DNA from: Oscillospiraceae bacterium
Lineage (GTDB): Bacteria > Bacillota > Clostridia > Oscillospirales > CAG-272
DNA: 64,000 bases
Reading direction: 5' to 3'
NCBI GenBank assembly: GCA_015064395.1
Contig: SVSH01000001.1
Location: forward strand, 1-64,000
The translations under genes were made by a program, and so were the position numbers. Positions 27,606-36,551 of the stretch are shown here, in pieces. A model generated the notes under the pieces. That model searched no databases, was not told the origin of the DNA, and saw nothing but the letters and a program-made list of their open reading frames with translations. Each line of letters opens with the position of its first letter. Position 1 is the first letter of the stretch.

Positions 27606-27824
27606 GGTGTGCTCTATTTTGGCTATTGGGGTATTTGATTTATAATAAATAATATATCGCGCACACGTTCGCCTGTTCGGCGAGGCTCGGAGTCGGTAAT
27701 TGACCGCACATAATATCACCATTTCGTTCGATCCGAGACTGTATTTTGCGTCTTCTCCCATAGCATGCGGGACACTTGGGGTCCCAACGAGCCAAAGAAA
27801 ACAACTTTTGTGAGGAAATACATC
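27606..27824 (+). promoter_or_regulatory. long structured 5' leader of protease operon
   Basis: The leader contains small hairpins TCGCC/GGCGA (27669-27683), CGGT/ACCG (27694-27706) enclosed by CTCGGA/TCCGAG (27686-27691 and 27732-27737), and GGGAC/GTCCC (27769-27785). The last one lies about 40 bases before the start codon. No T-run follows it, so attenuation by intrinsic termination is not evident. It matches no riboswitch class I recognise. The function is unknown. Confidence 0.4.
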
Positions 27825-30800
27825 ATGTACGAAAACAAGAAAACATCAAAAGGACTGCATAAGCGCTTCGTCTTTCGATGCTTGACTATGTTGCTTGTCA
27901 CTGCGATACTTCTTCAATCTGCCGTCATTGGGGTGTTTGCTTCGGCACAGGCCGACTACATCCCGGGAACGGGGCAGAATTCCATTCTTTCGGGAAGTGC
28001 GGGCGCGATCGGCAAGCTGGAAAGCGACCGGATTACCGAGCAGATGCGAGAGGAGATTCTCGCATCGATCAAGAAGGATCTCTTGCAGCGAGTAGAGGAC
28101 TACGAGATGACGGGACACGTCGGCGTGATCCTGACCTTCAGCGACAAGTCGCTCATCACCTCCTATGCCTCCTCCAAATACGCAAGCAAGATGACTTACG
28201 AGGAATTCAAGTCCTCCGACGTGGCCGCCACCATTACGGATGAATTGACTGCCAATCAGTCGGTCGTTCTTGCCGAGCTGGAGGAGCGGGGTCTGATTTA
28301 TGAGGTCAAGCACTCCTACGTACATATGCTGGATGGTGCTTTCGTATACACCACCTACGAAAACCTGGAGGCTATCTGCCAGGTGGAGGGCATCGAGCGA
28401 GTGACCGTTTCCAACAGATACCTCCCTCAGACGGCGGTTGAAAACCCCGTCGACGTATACGACACGGGTATTTTCAACTCCAGCAACATCAGCTACACGG
28501 GCAAGGGAACCATCGTTGCGATCCTGGATACGGGTTGTGACTATGCGCACTCGGCCTTTACGACGCATCAGGTGGTCGATCCCCTGTACAGTCGCGACGA
28601 TATCGCCAAGTTGATGATCGGCACCAATGCGTATCAGCTCTCCGGCGGCACGCTGGAGGCACGCGAGGTCTACTACGGCAACCTTACGGGCGAAAAGATC
28701 GTCTTCGGTTATGACTATGCCGACAAGGATACCGACATCATGCCCTTCGAGAACAGCCACGGCACTCACGTTGCCGGCATCATCGCGGGTAAGGATGACA
28801 AGATCACCGGCGTTGCCATTGACGCACAGCTGGCGATCATGAAGGTGTTTAGCGACTACGAGCAGGGTGCTGAGGACGGTGACATCATCGCCGCCTTGGA
28901 GGATGCCATTGTACTTGGCGTTGACGCCATCAACATGAGCTTGGGTACCTCCTGTGGCTTCTCTTCGGAAAGTGATCCCGAGGAAGTCTACAAAAATGAG
29001 CTGTACGGCAATATCGAAAAGGCCGGCATCTCGCTCATCGTTGCCGCTTCTAACGATTTCAGCAGTGGTATGGGCGGTGAGAACGGCAACACCAACAAGA
29101 CGGACAACCCCGACTCGGCTACCGTCGGTGCTCCTTCGTCCTACCCCTCCGCCTTCACCGTTGCTTCCATCAGCGGTAAGAAGTCCAATTACATGCTGGC
29201 AAACGGCGACCACGTCGTTTTCTTCCGTCCTTCCGTCGGCACCAACGCCAAGGAGTACGACTTTTTCAAGATGCTGGGCATCGAAAAGGGAAGTAAGGTG
29301 ACGTTCGAGTACGTAACCGTTCCCGGTTTTGGCTTGGCCATCAACTACGCCGGCCTGGACGTCAAAAACAAGATCGCTCTGGTCCAGAGAGGTGACATCA
29401 CCTTTGAGGAAAAGGTGCAGTTCGCTGCTGAGGCAGGTGCGATCGCCGTGCTCGTTTACAACAACGTATACGGCGACATTACCATGACCATCGGTAACAA
29501 CGCCAAAATTCCTGCCGTTTCGATCGGCAAGGATGACGGTGAAATGCTTGCCTCCCGCGAGTCGGGTACCTTTGAGTTTGACCTGGACAACGTGGCCGGT
29601 CCCTTCATGAGTGACTTCTCCTCTTGGGGTCCTACGCCTGACCTCAAGCTCAAGCCCGAGATCACGGCGCACGGCGGTAACATCGTCTCCGCTGTCGTCG
29701 GCGGTGAATACGACGAGATGAGCGGTACGAGTATGGCGGCACCCAATATGTGCGGCATTACCGTGCTGATCCGTCAGTACGTCAAGGAAAGATATCCCGA
29801 CTATACGCCGGCCCAGGTCCGCGATCTGGTCAACCAGCTTTGTATGTCCACCGCGACCATCGCCCTGGACAACAAGGGAAATCCCTATTCGCCCCGAAAG
29901 CAGGGCGCGGGTATTGCCGATATTTTGAAGGCAACGACGACGCCGGCTTACCTGTTCGTTGAGGGAACGGGCAAGACCAAGCTTGAGCTTGGCGACGACC
30001 CCTTGCGCAAGGGCGTATATACCATGACGCTCAGCCTTGCCAACATTTCCGATGCGACACAGAGCTATCGCGTGGGCAACATCACCATGACCGAGAGCGT
30101 GTCTACCTCTGACCCCGAATACGTAGCAGAGATCGCTCACATTCTTTCCAACAGCTCCTCGTATTCCGTTGAAGGTGGTACGCTGGACGGTGACATTGTA
30201 ACGGTTGAACCCGGAAAAACGGCCAAGGTCACCATTACCTTGACTCTGTCGCAGGAGGATAAGAGCTATCTCAATTCCACCTTCGAAAACGGTATGTTTA
30301 TCGAAGGCTACATCACCTTTGATAACACCGCAGAGAAGGGTGTAGACCTCAATGCTCCTTTCCTTGCCTTCTACGGCAACTGGGGAGACGCTCCCATCTT
30401 CGACCTTGACTATTACGAGGTCGAGACCGAGGCGCACAACAATGCCATCGACGACGATGACAAGATCAAGGCGGATTACTACGCAACCACGCCTCTGGGC
30501 ACCTATTATTATGACTATATCATTCCTCTTGGCACCTATCTTTACGAGATGGACGAGAGCGAATATTCTCCCATTCCCGCAACCCGCGAGCACGCCGCGA
30601 TCTCTTACTTCCAGACGAGCATCAGCGGTATTTACGGCGTTTTTGCCGGTCTTCTTCGCGGTGCCAAGGAGCTGTCCGTTCAGATCGTCGACTGCTCGAC
30701 CGGCCAGGTCGTCTGGGAGATGATGGAATACAACTGTCCCAAGGCCCACTACTACGGCGCGCCGCGTCCCTACGTGTCCAAGTTCAATCTCGACGCGCTG

Positions 30801-33800
30801 TCCTCAAAGGACGGCAACACCTACATTCCCTTCGGTAGCAACAACGCCAAGTTTGAAGTTACCCTGAGCGCAAAGCTCGACTGGGAGGGCGGCGAAAACA
30901 AGTCCGACTCCTATTCCTTCTCCTTCTATATCGACTATGAGCCGCCTACCGTGACCGATGCGATCTTCCGCACCGAGTACGACAAGGCGCGCGAGGAAAA
31001 CCGCTACTACATCGACGTGATGATCTACGATAACCATTACGCGATGGCTTGCCGTCCCATCCTCGTTTACAATATTGACAACAATCACATTGCCAACAAA
31101 AAGACGTTTTCTTCTCTGACCGAGCATCCCATTCCGATCTATCAGGAAAACCGCGGTGAGGCCACCAAGGTGACCATTGAGCTGACGGATTATCTGGATA
31201 TCATCAAGCGCTCCTCCACCCCCAACGGCGTGACGCTGTACGTAGAGGACTACGCGATGAATGCGGGTGTCTATTACATCCCCTTCCCGGAGACGGACAA
31301 TCAGGATATGGAGTTCGCGGAGAATGAGCTGACGTTGGATATCAACCAGACCTTCGACCTCAATACCTTCTTCGTCCGCAAGGACAGCGCAGAGGCAGTC
31401 ATGCCTGACTACCTGGAAACGCTTAAGTGGACCTCCTCCGATCCTTCGGTCGTGGCCATCAAGGACGGTAAGATCGAGGCGCTGAAGAGCGGTAAGGCAA
31501 CCATCAAGGTCACGGCCGACACCTGGTATGAGCGCGTCCCCAAGGGAGACTCTTATCTCAATGTTCCTCTTTATAAAACCATCGTGATCAACGTCACGGA
31601 AAACGTGATGACGGACGATCCGAATTCGGGCAAGAATGCTCTGATCGAGGATCTGTTCTTCTCCTCCTACTATACGGTCAACGCCTTTACGTATTACATC
31701 GATCCGTCGGGAATCGGGCTTACCGGCTCGACCAACTACTTCGACGGCAATTACAGCATCGAATGTTATCCCTCCGAGCAGATCAGGCTTAGCTACGAGC
31801 TCAAGCCTTGGAACCTGTCCGAGGAGCGATACGAGCTCACCTGGACCTCCAGTAACCCGAGCGTAGCCACCGTTGATGAAAACGGCCTGGTAACGGCGGA
31901 GTCGGAGGGTAGGGCAAGAATTACACTTCAGATCAAGATCGACGGCAAGACCTCGCTTCTGGCGGCTCGCCTGTCGGTGGAGGTCAAGAGTGAATTCATC
32001 ATTGAAAACAGAACGCTGGTTGCCTATAAGGGCAAGGGCGGTGACGTTGTCATCCCCGACGACGAGGGCATTTTGTACATCGGTGCATTTGCCTTCAGCC
32101 ATTTCATCCTGGACAACAAAAAGGAAGTAGAAAAGGATGAAAACGGCTACTACGACCTGGATGACAAGAAGACTCCCATCGGAAACAACACCGTTACCTC
32201 GGTCGTCATACCCGAGGACGTAGAGACCATCGAAAAATACGCATTCTACAATTGTACCAAGCTACAAAACGTGACGCTGCCGAGCACCTGTAAGACAATC
32301 GGAGCCTATGCATTTGAAAAGTGTACGGCACTGGAGAACATCAACCTGGATCGCGTCAAGATCGTGGCTAATCGTGCCTTCTACAACTGCACCAGCCTGA
32401 CCTGTGAGGATCTGGGCGGCGCCAAGACCGAGGGCATCTACGCCATTGGAGACTACGGCTTTGCCAACACCAACCTCAAGGAAGTCACTCTTACCACGCT
32501 GAGCCGTATCGGCAAGGGTGTATTTGAGGGGTGCAAGCAGTTGACGAAGGTTGAGCTGGGCCAGCGCACGAGAGTTTCCAAGGGAATGTTCAAGAATTGT
32601 ACTGCCCTGAAGGAAATCACCATTTACAGTGACACCGTGGACGACGAGGCGTTCTCGGGCTGCAGCGCTCTTGAAAAAGTGGTCATTCAAAACGATATGA
32701 CCTACCTTGGAAAGTCCGCGTTTGCCAAGTGCACCAAGCTGTCCAGCGTCACCTTCAACGGCCAGCTGGAGCAGATCGCCTCCATGGCGTTTACCGGCTG
32801 TACCAAGCTCAAGGAGCTGACGCTTCCCAACGGTCGCGTGGCCATTGACGATCAGGCGTTTGAAAAATCGGGCCTGAACAAGGTGACCTTCGCACCCAAC
32901 ACGGAGCTTTCCTCCGTCGGAAGTTCTATTTTCAATCCTTCCAACACGATTACAATCGAACTGAGCAATTCTACGATTTATAAGCAGGAGGGCGGGGCGA
33001 TCTACACCAAGGACGGCAAGACGCTGGTTCTGGTTCTTCCCACCACCAATACTGCTTTTGAGGTCCCCGCGACGGTAACCACCATCGGCGACGGCGCCTT
33101 CTCCTTGGCTAACCGTCTGCTGACCGTTACCTTTGCACCGGGCTCGGCTCTGCAGCATATCGGCGATCATGCGTTTGCCGGATGCACCGTGCTGACTACC
33201 GTAACCCTGCCCAATCGGGACATCACCATTGGCGACTATGCCTTCTACCGCGCATCCAAGCTTGCCAATATCGATCTTTCCCGTGTGAGCGCCGTCGGCA
33301 GCTATGCCTTCTACGGCACGGCACTGACTAAGGTTGAGTTGAAGACGGCAGGTGTGACCATCGGCGCATATGCCTTCTCGGCAACCAACAGCCTGACCGC
33401 GGCCGTCATCGGTAAGGACGCGGTGATCGGCGAATGTGCCTTTATGAACGCAACAAAGCTTGCCGGCGTGACGCTGGACGGCGACGCTGTGATCGGCATG
33501 GGCGCTTTCCGCAACTGTATTTCTCTTGTAACTTTTGATTTCGAGGACGTTACCGGCGTTCTGGGCGACGAGGCCTTCCTTGGCTGTGAGCGACTCCAGG
33601 CGGTGGTAGCACCCAAGCTTACCGGCATCGGCAATAAGACCTTCAGCAACTGCTTGAATCTGTCTGTTTTGCAGGCGGATGCGCTGATTTCCATTGGTGA
33701 CGACGCGTTCGTGGCAACCAAGACGGGGGCAACGCAGGCAACGGCATTGAAAAAGCTGGAGCTTCCCTTGCTTGAGTCGGTCGGTATCAATGCCTTCTAT

Positions 33801-35438
33801 GGCTCGGTGTGGCTGGAGACGATCCATCTTCCCGCGCTTCATACCATGGGCGACAGAGCATTCGCGCTCTGCCACCGTATGACCTCCGCGACCTTCTCCG
33901 AGCAGCTGAAGGAAATTCCCAATCAGGCCTTTGAAAACTGTGTCAATCTTACGAATTTTGATTTCAGCCATGTGGAAAAGATCGGCGCTGTGGCCTTCTT
34001 CAACGTGCCCTTCGACGAAAATCTTGTTTTGGAAAACGTTACGTATCTTGGCGATATGGCGTTTGCTGAAAGCGACAACCACCGCCTGAAGACGTTGACT
34101 GCTCCCAAGCTGACCTACGTTGGTGCACAGGCGTTTGCCGGCTGTACCAAGCTCAAGGCGTTTACCGCTCCCATGGTGGAGGAGATCGGCGACGCAGCCT
34201 TTTACAATACGGCACTGGTTGAGTTTGAGATCGGAGCAAATCTCAAGAAGATCGGTATGAACGTCTTTGACAGCAGCAAAAAGCTGGAAGCCTTCTACTC
34301 TGTCGTGGACGACAAAAAGGTATATGACGTTGTGTATGAGCATGCCATGATCGCAGAAGGCGTGCTTTACACCCAGGGCAACAACGGCTTTGTGCTTGCC
34401 TATTACCCCTCTGCTAAGGCCGATGAGCAATTTACGGTGGCGGATGGAACGGTGAGAATTGAGTTTGGCGCACTGATGGGCAATCAGCATCTGAAAAAGA
34501 TCACGCTTTCCTCGCAGATGACCAACATCGGCAACTTTGCCTTCTATGGTTGTGATAACCTGGAAACCGTCGTCTTCAAGTCTTACTACGCACCGACGCT
34601 CGAGGGCACCATGTCGGGTGAGATCCCCAAGCTGACGCCCGAAACCGTTCCGGATTTCCCGGGATTCGAGCAGCTCTACAAATACGACTACGAGTACATC
34701 ATCGGCGGCGAACTTCTTTATCCTTTTTATTACAGCAACTTCAAAGCAGGCATCGGAAGCCAGGGCGCGCAGGGGATGACCGCCGTTCTGCCCGATAACT
34801 GTGAAGGATATGATTCCTTGCTTTATACGACCTACTTCACGGTCGCGACGGAAGAAACCTCGGGGGCCACGGCAGGCAAATATGCCATCGCCTTTATGCA
34901 GGCGGTCTCCAAGCTCCCCCAGAATATCGACCGCTTTGACCGCGTTCTGATGGAAGCGGCCATCAACGCCTACAACGCTCTGGAGGGTCATGCTGACGAA
35001 AAGGTATTCGTTGACAGCTCCTATACCGAACGCTTCCTGTCGCTCCGCAGCGCATACAACGTCAACGTTGTGTACGCCAAGATCGCGGCACTGTTCGATA
35101 TGGATGCGACCAAGTACTCCTTTGAATTGGTCAAGGATGCCAACGCCGCTTACCTTGCTCTGACGGAGGATGAGCGCGCGATGGTGGAAAACGCACAGGT
35201 CCTGACTGCCAAGATCAGCGAGCTGTCCGCCGCCATCGGTCGTGACGTTGATTTCTCCTTGAGCTACGAGGAGCATTTTGATCAAGGCGTACAAGGGCCC
35301 GGTCCCGGCGACGAGACACCCGGCGGACTTGACACCTGGGTCGTCGTTCTCATCATCAGCGCATCTGTAGTCGCCCTGGCAGGGGCTACCGTGGTTACCA
35401 CATTACTGATAAGAAAGAAGAAGAGTTCTACAATATGA
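27825..35438 (+). CDS. membrane-anchored subtilisin-like protease fused to Ig-like and LRR modules
   Basis: A 2537-residue secreted serine protease. ATG at 27825 is chosen over 27765 because TGAGGAAA precedes it and the signal sequence (RCLTMLLVTAILLQSAVIGVFA) then fits. The S8 catalytic domain has Asp235 (AILDTGCDY), His312 (NSHGTHVAG) and Ser636 (MSGTSMAAPNM). A PA-type insert lies between His and Ser (IALVQRGDITFEEKVQFAAEAGA), as in lactocepin/C5a-peptidase types. After FN3-like regions come two Ig-like group 2 domains (WTSSDPSVVAI and WTSSNPSVATV). About 850 residues of BspA-type LRR follow, then a helical stretch, a Pro/Gly linker and a C-terminal helix with a KKKSS tail (membrane anchor, no LPXTG). 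Its stop overlaps the next start by four bases. Surface proteolysis feeding the downstream Opp importer is a reasoned inference. Confidence 0.95.
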   Translation: MYENKKTSKGLHKRFVFRCLTMLLVTAILLQSAVIGVFASAQADYIPGTGQNSILSGSAGAIGKLESDRITEQMREEILASIKKDLLQRVEDYEMTGHVGVILTFSDKSLITSYASSKYASKMTYEEFKSSDVAATITDELTANQSVVLAELEERGLIYEVKHSYVHMLDGAFVYTTYENLEAICQVEGIERVTVSNRYLPQTAVENPVDVYDTGIFNSSNISYTGKGTIVAILDTGCDYAHSAFTTHQVVDPLYSRDDIAKLMIGTNAYQLSGGTLEAREVYYGNLTGEKIVFGYDYADKDTDIMPFENSHGTHVAGIIAGKDDKITGVAIDAQLAIMKVFSDYEQGAEDGDIIAALEDAIVLGVDAINMSLGTSCGFSSESDPEEVYKNELYGNIEKAGISLIVAASNDFSSGMGGENGNTNKTDNPDSATVGAPSSYPSAFTVASISGKKSNYMLANGDHVVFFRPSVGTNAKEYDFFKMLGIEKGSKVTFEYVTVPGFGLAINYAGLDVKNKIALVQRGDITFEEKVQFAAEAGAIAVLVYNNVYGDITMTIGNNAKIPAVSIGKDDGEMLASRESGTFEFDLDNVAGPFMSDFSSWGPTPDLKLKPEITAHGGNIVSAVVGGEYDEMSGTSMAAPNMCGITVLIRQYVKERYPDYTPAQVRDLVNQLCMSTATIALDNKGNPYSPRKQGAGIADILKATTTPAYLFVEGTGKTKLELGDDPLRKGVYTMTLSLANISDATQSYRVGNITMTESVSTSDPEYVAEIAHILSNSSSYSVEGGTLDGDIVTVEPGKTAKVTITLTLSQEDKSYLNSTFENGMFIEGYITFDNTAEKGVDLNAPFLAFYGNWGDAPIFDLDYYEVETEAHNNAIDDDDKIKADYYATTPLGTYYYDYIIPLGTYLYEMDESEYSPIPATREHAAISYFQTSISGIYGVFAGLLRGAKELSVQIVDCSTGQVVWEMMEYNCPKAHYYGAPRPYVSKFNLDALSSKDGNTYIPFGSNNAKFEVTLSAKLDWEGGENKSDSYSFSFYIDYEPPTVTDAIFRTEYDKAREENRYYIDVMIYDNHYAMACRPILVYNIDNNHIANKKTFSSLTEHPIPIYQENRGEATKVTIELTDYLDIIKRSSTPNGVTLYVEDYAMNAGVYYIPFPETDNQDMEFAENELTLDINQTFDLNTFFVRKDSAEAVMPDYLETLKWTSSDPSVVAIKDGKIEALKSGKATIKVTADTWYERVPKGDSYLNVPLYKTIVINVTENVMTDDPNSGKNALIEDLFFSSYYTVNAFTYYIDPSGIGLTGSTNYFDGNYSIECYPSEQIRLSYELKPWNLSEERYELTWTSSNPSVATVDENGLVTAESEGRARITLQIKIDGKTSLLAARLSVEVKSEFIIENRTLVAYKGKGGDVVIPDDEGILYIGAFAFSHFILDNKKEVEKDENGYYDLDDKKTPIGNNTVTSVVIPEDVETIEKYAFYNCTKLQNVTLPSTCKTIGAYAFEKCTALENINLDRVKIVANRAFYNCTSLTCEDLGGAKTEGIYAIGDYGFANTNLKEVTLTTLSRIGKGVFEGCKQLTKVELGQRTRVSKGMFKNCTALKEITIYSDTVDDEAFSGCSALEKVVIQNDMTYLGKSAFAKCTKLSSVTFNGQLEQIASMAFTGCTKLKELTLPNGRVAIDDQAFEKSGLNKVTFAPNTELSSVGSSIFNPSNTITIELSNSTIYKQEGGAIYTKDGKTLVLVLPTTNTAFEVPATVTTIGDGAFSLANRLLTVTFAPGSALQHIGDHAFAGCTVLTTVTLPNRDITIGDYAFYRASKLANIDLSRVSAVGSYAFYGTALTKVELKTAGVTIGAYAFSATNSLTAAVIGKDAVIGECAFMNATKLAGVTLDGDAVIGMGAFRNCISLVTFDFEDVTGVLGDEAFLGCERLQAVVAPKLTGIGNKTFSNCLNLSVLQADALISIGDDAFVATKTGATQATALKKLELPLLESVGINAFYGSVWLETIHLPALHTMGDRAFALCHRMTSATFSEQLKEIPNQAFENCVNLTNFDFSHVEKIGAVAFFNVPFDENLVLENVTYLGDMAFAESDNHRLKTLTAPKLTYVGAQAFAGCTKLKAFTAPMVEEIGDAAFYNTALVEFEIGANLKKIGMNVFDSSKKLEAFYSVVDDKKVYDVVYEHAMIAEGVLYTQGNNGFVLAYYPSAKADEQFTVADGTVRIEFGALMGNQHLKKITLSSQMTNIGNFAFYGCDNLETVVFKSYYAPTLEGTMSGEIPKLTPETVPDFPGFEQLYKYDYEYIIGGELLYPFYYSNFKAGIGSQGAQGMTAVLPDNCEGYDSLLYTTYFTVATEETSGATAGKYAIAFMQAVSKLPQNIDRFDRVLMEAAINAYNALEGHADEKVFVDSSYTERFLSLRSAYNVNVVYAKIAALFDMDATKYSFELVKDANAAYLALTEDERAMVENAQVLTAKISELSAAIGRDVDFSLSYEEHFDQGVQGPGPGDETPGGLDTWVVVLIISASVVALAGATVVTTLLIRKKKSSTI

Positions 35439-36520
35439 AAAAGAGAAGTTTGATATTTTTCATTCTCGTCGTCGCAGCCCTGACACTTTTGCTGTCAGGG
35501 TGCGCCGGCGAAGGGCAAAATCTGGAGGGGAAGAACATCGTAACCTTTGAGCTGGGCGGTGGCGTTATGGACACCCCAACCTCGCAGGTCAAAACGAACA
35601 TCAATTTTGCCTATCACCCCGACACCTACATTTTGAATCCTACCGAGATCCCCGGCTACAAGATCTCCCGTTTGGGCTACGTCTTTACCGGCTGGTACAA
35701 AACGGCTGAATGCAACGAATCCGACAAGTGGGATTTCAAGGGAACGCTGTTCAGCACGGAAAAGCTGACACTGTACGCCGGATGGAAAAAGGCGATCTCC
35801 TACACCTACGCCGTGTATTACACGGACGGCGAGTCGAGCGTCAAGCTGGGCACGTATGAGGTAGCAGAGGGCGAGGCCTTTGAGGACTGGCGCAAGTACG
35901 CCAATACGAGAAAGGGCTTTACGGCGGTTGGCTACTATCAGGATCCCGCACTGGAGACTCCTTGGGACACGGCCTTCGCACATCCCGGCGGGGAAGTGGA
36001 TCTGGAGATCCCCGTTTACGTCGATTATATCGATGGCGAATGGAACCTGGTCGATACCTATGACAAGCTGCGCGCCGCTCTGACAGCGGGCGATAACGTC
36101 TACCTGACTGCCGACATCAACTGCGGCGGCGGGGCACTGGCCACCAACGTTACCTACAAGGGCGTATTTGAGGGCAACGGCTACACCGTGAGCAATTTTA
36201 CGGTCGGCAAGACGGGCACCATGCTCAACCCCGGATGTGCGATCTTCGCAGAGCTGGGTGAGGGCGCCGAGATCAGAAACGTGACCTTCGCAGACGTTGC
36301 TTATTCCTTGACGGATATCAACAGCCTGGCGAAATCGGTCAAGGTCGCGGCCCTTGCCAAGAAGGCAAGCGGCAAGGTCACCATTACGGGCGTGACCGTA
36401 ACGGGTACCATGACCACCGATTATGCCGGGGAGCTCCCCCGTCTGAACGAGGCTGTCTTTGAGGATGACGGCCAGGTGAATATGTCCGATTTCACCGCTA
36501 CTATCACAGTCGGAAATTAA
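35435..36520 (+). CDS. InlB-repeat lipoprotein
   Basis: A 361-residue predicted lipoprotein with lipobox LLSGC (Cys23). Residues about 35-115 hold an InlB B-type repeat (GYVFTGWYKTAECNES to LTLYAGWKK). A second, more divergent one follows near 118-200 (RKGFTAVGYYQDPALETPW). The C-terminal third (GVFEGNGYTVSNFTVGK, then IRNVTFADVAYS) resembles GLUG-like beta-helix repeats. The ATG overlaps the protease stop (ATGA), so the two are translationally coupled. The 31-base gap to oppA carries no terminator. It may be an adaptor or substrate-binding partner for the protease; no specific function can be read from the sequence. Confidence 0.88.
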   Translation: MKKRSLIFFILVVAALTLLLSGCAGEGQNLEGKNIVTFELGGGVMDTPTSQVKTNINFAYHPDTYILNPTEIPGYKISRLGYVFTGWYKTAECNESDKWDFKGTLFSTEKLTLYAGWKKAISYTYAVYYTDGESSVKLGTYEVAEGEAFEDWRKYANTRKGFTAVGYYQDPALETPWDTAFAHPGGEVDLEIPVYVDYIDGEWNLVDTYDKLRAALTAGDNVYLTADINCGGGALATNVTYKGVFEGNGYTVSNFTVGKTGTMLNPGCAIFAELGEGAEIRNVTFADVAYSLTDINSLAKSVKVAALAKKASGKVTITGVTVTGTMTTDYAGELPRLNEAVFEDDGQVNMSDFTATITVGN

Positions 36521-36551
36521 AAAAATATATATAAACGAATAAGGAGAAACC

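Noticed and set aside
27606..27824. Known riboswitch in the protease leader
   Set aside because: I could not match the conserved bases of the c-di-GMP, SAM, cobalamin, T-box or c-di-AMP classes.
27846..35294. Two minus-strand open frames of about 970 and 1,010 codons opposite the protease gene
   Set aside because: The sense strand has an intact catalytic triad, signal and domains. The antisense products are low-complexity and start without ribosome binding sites.
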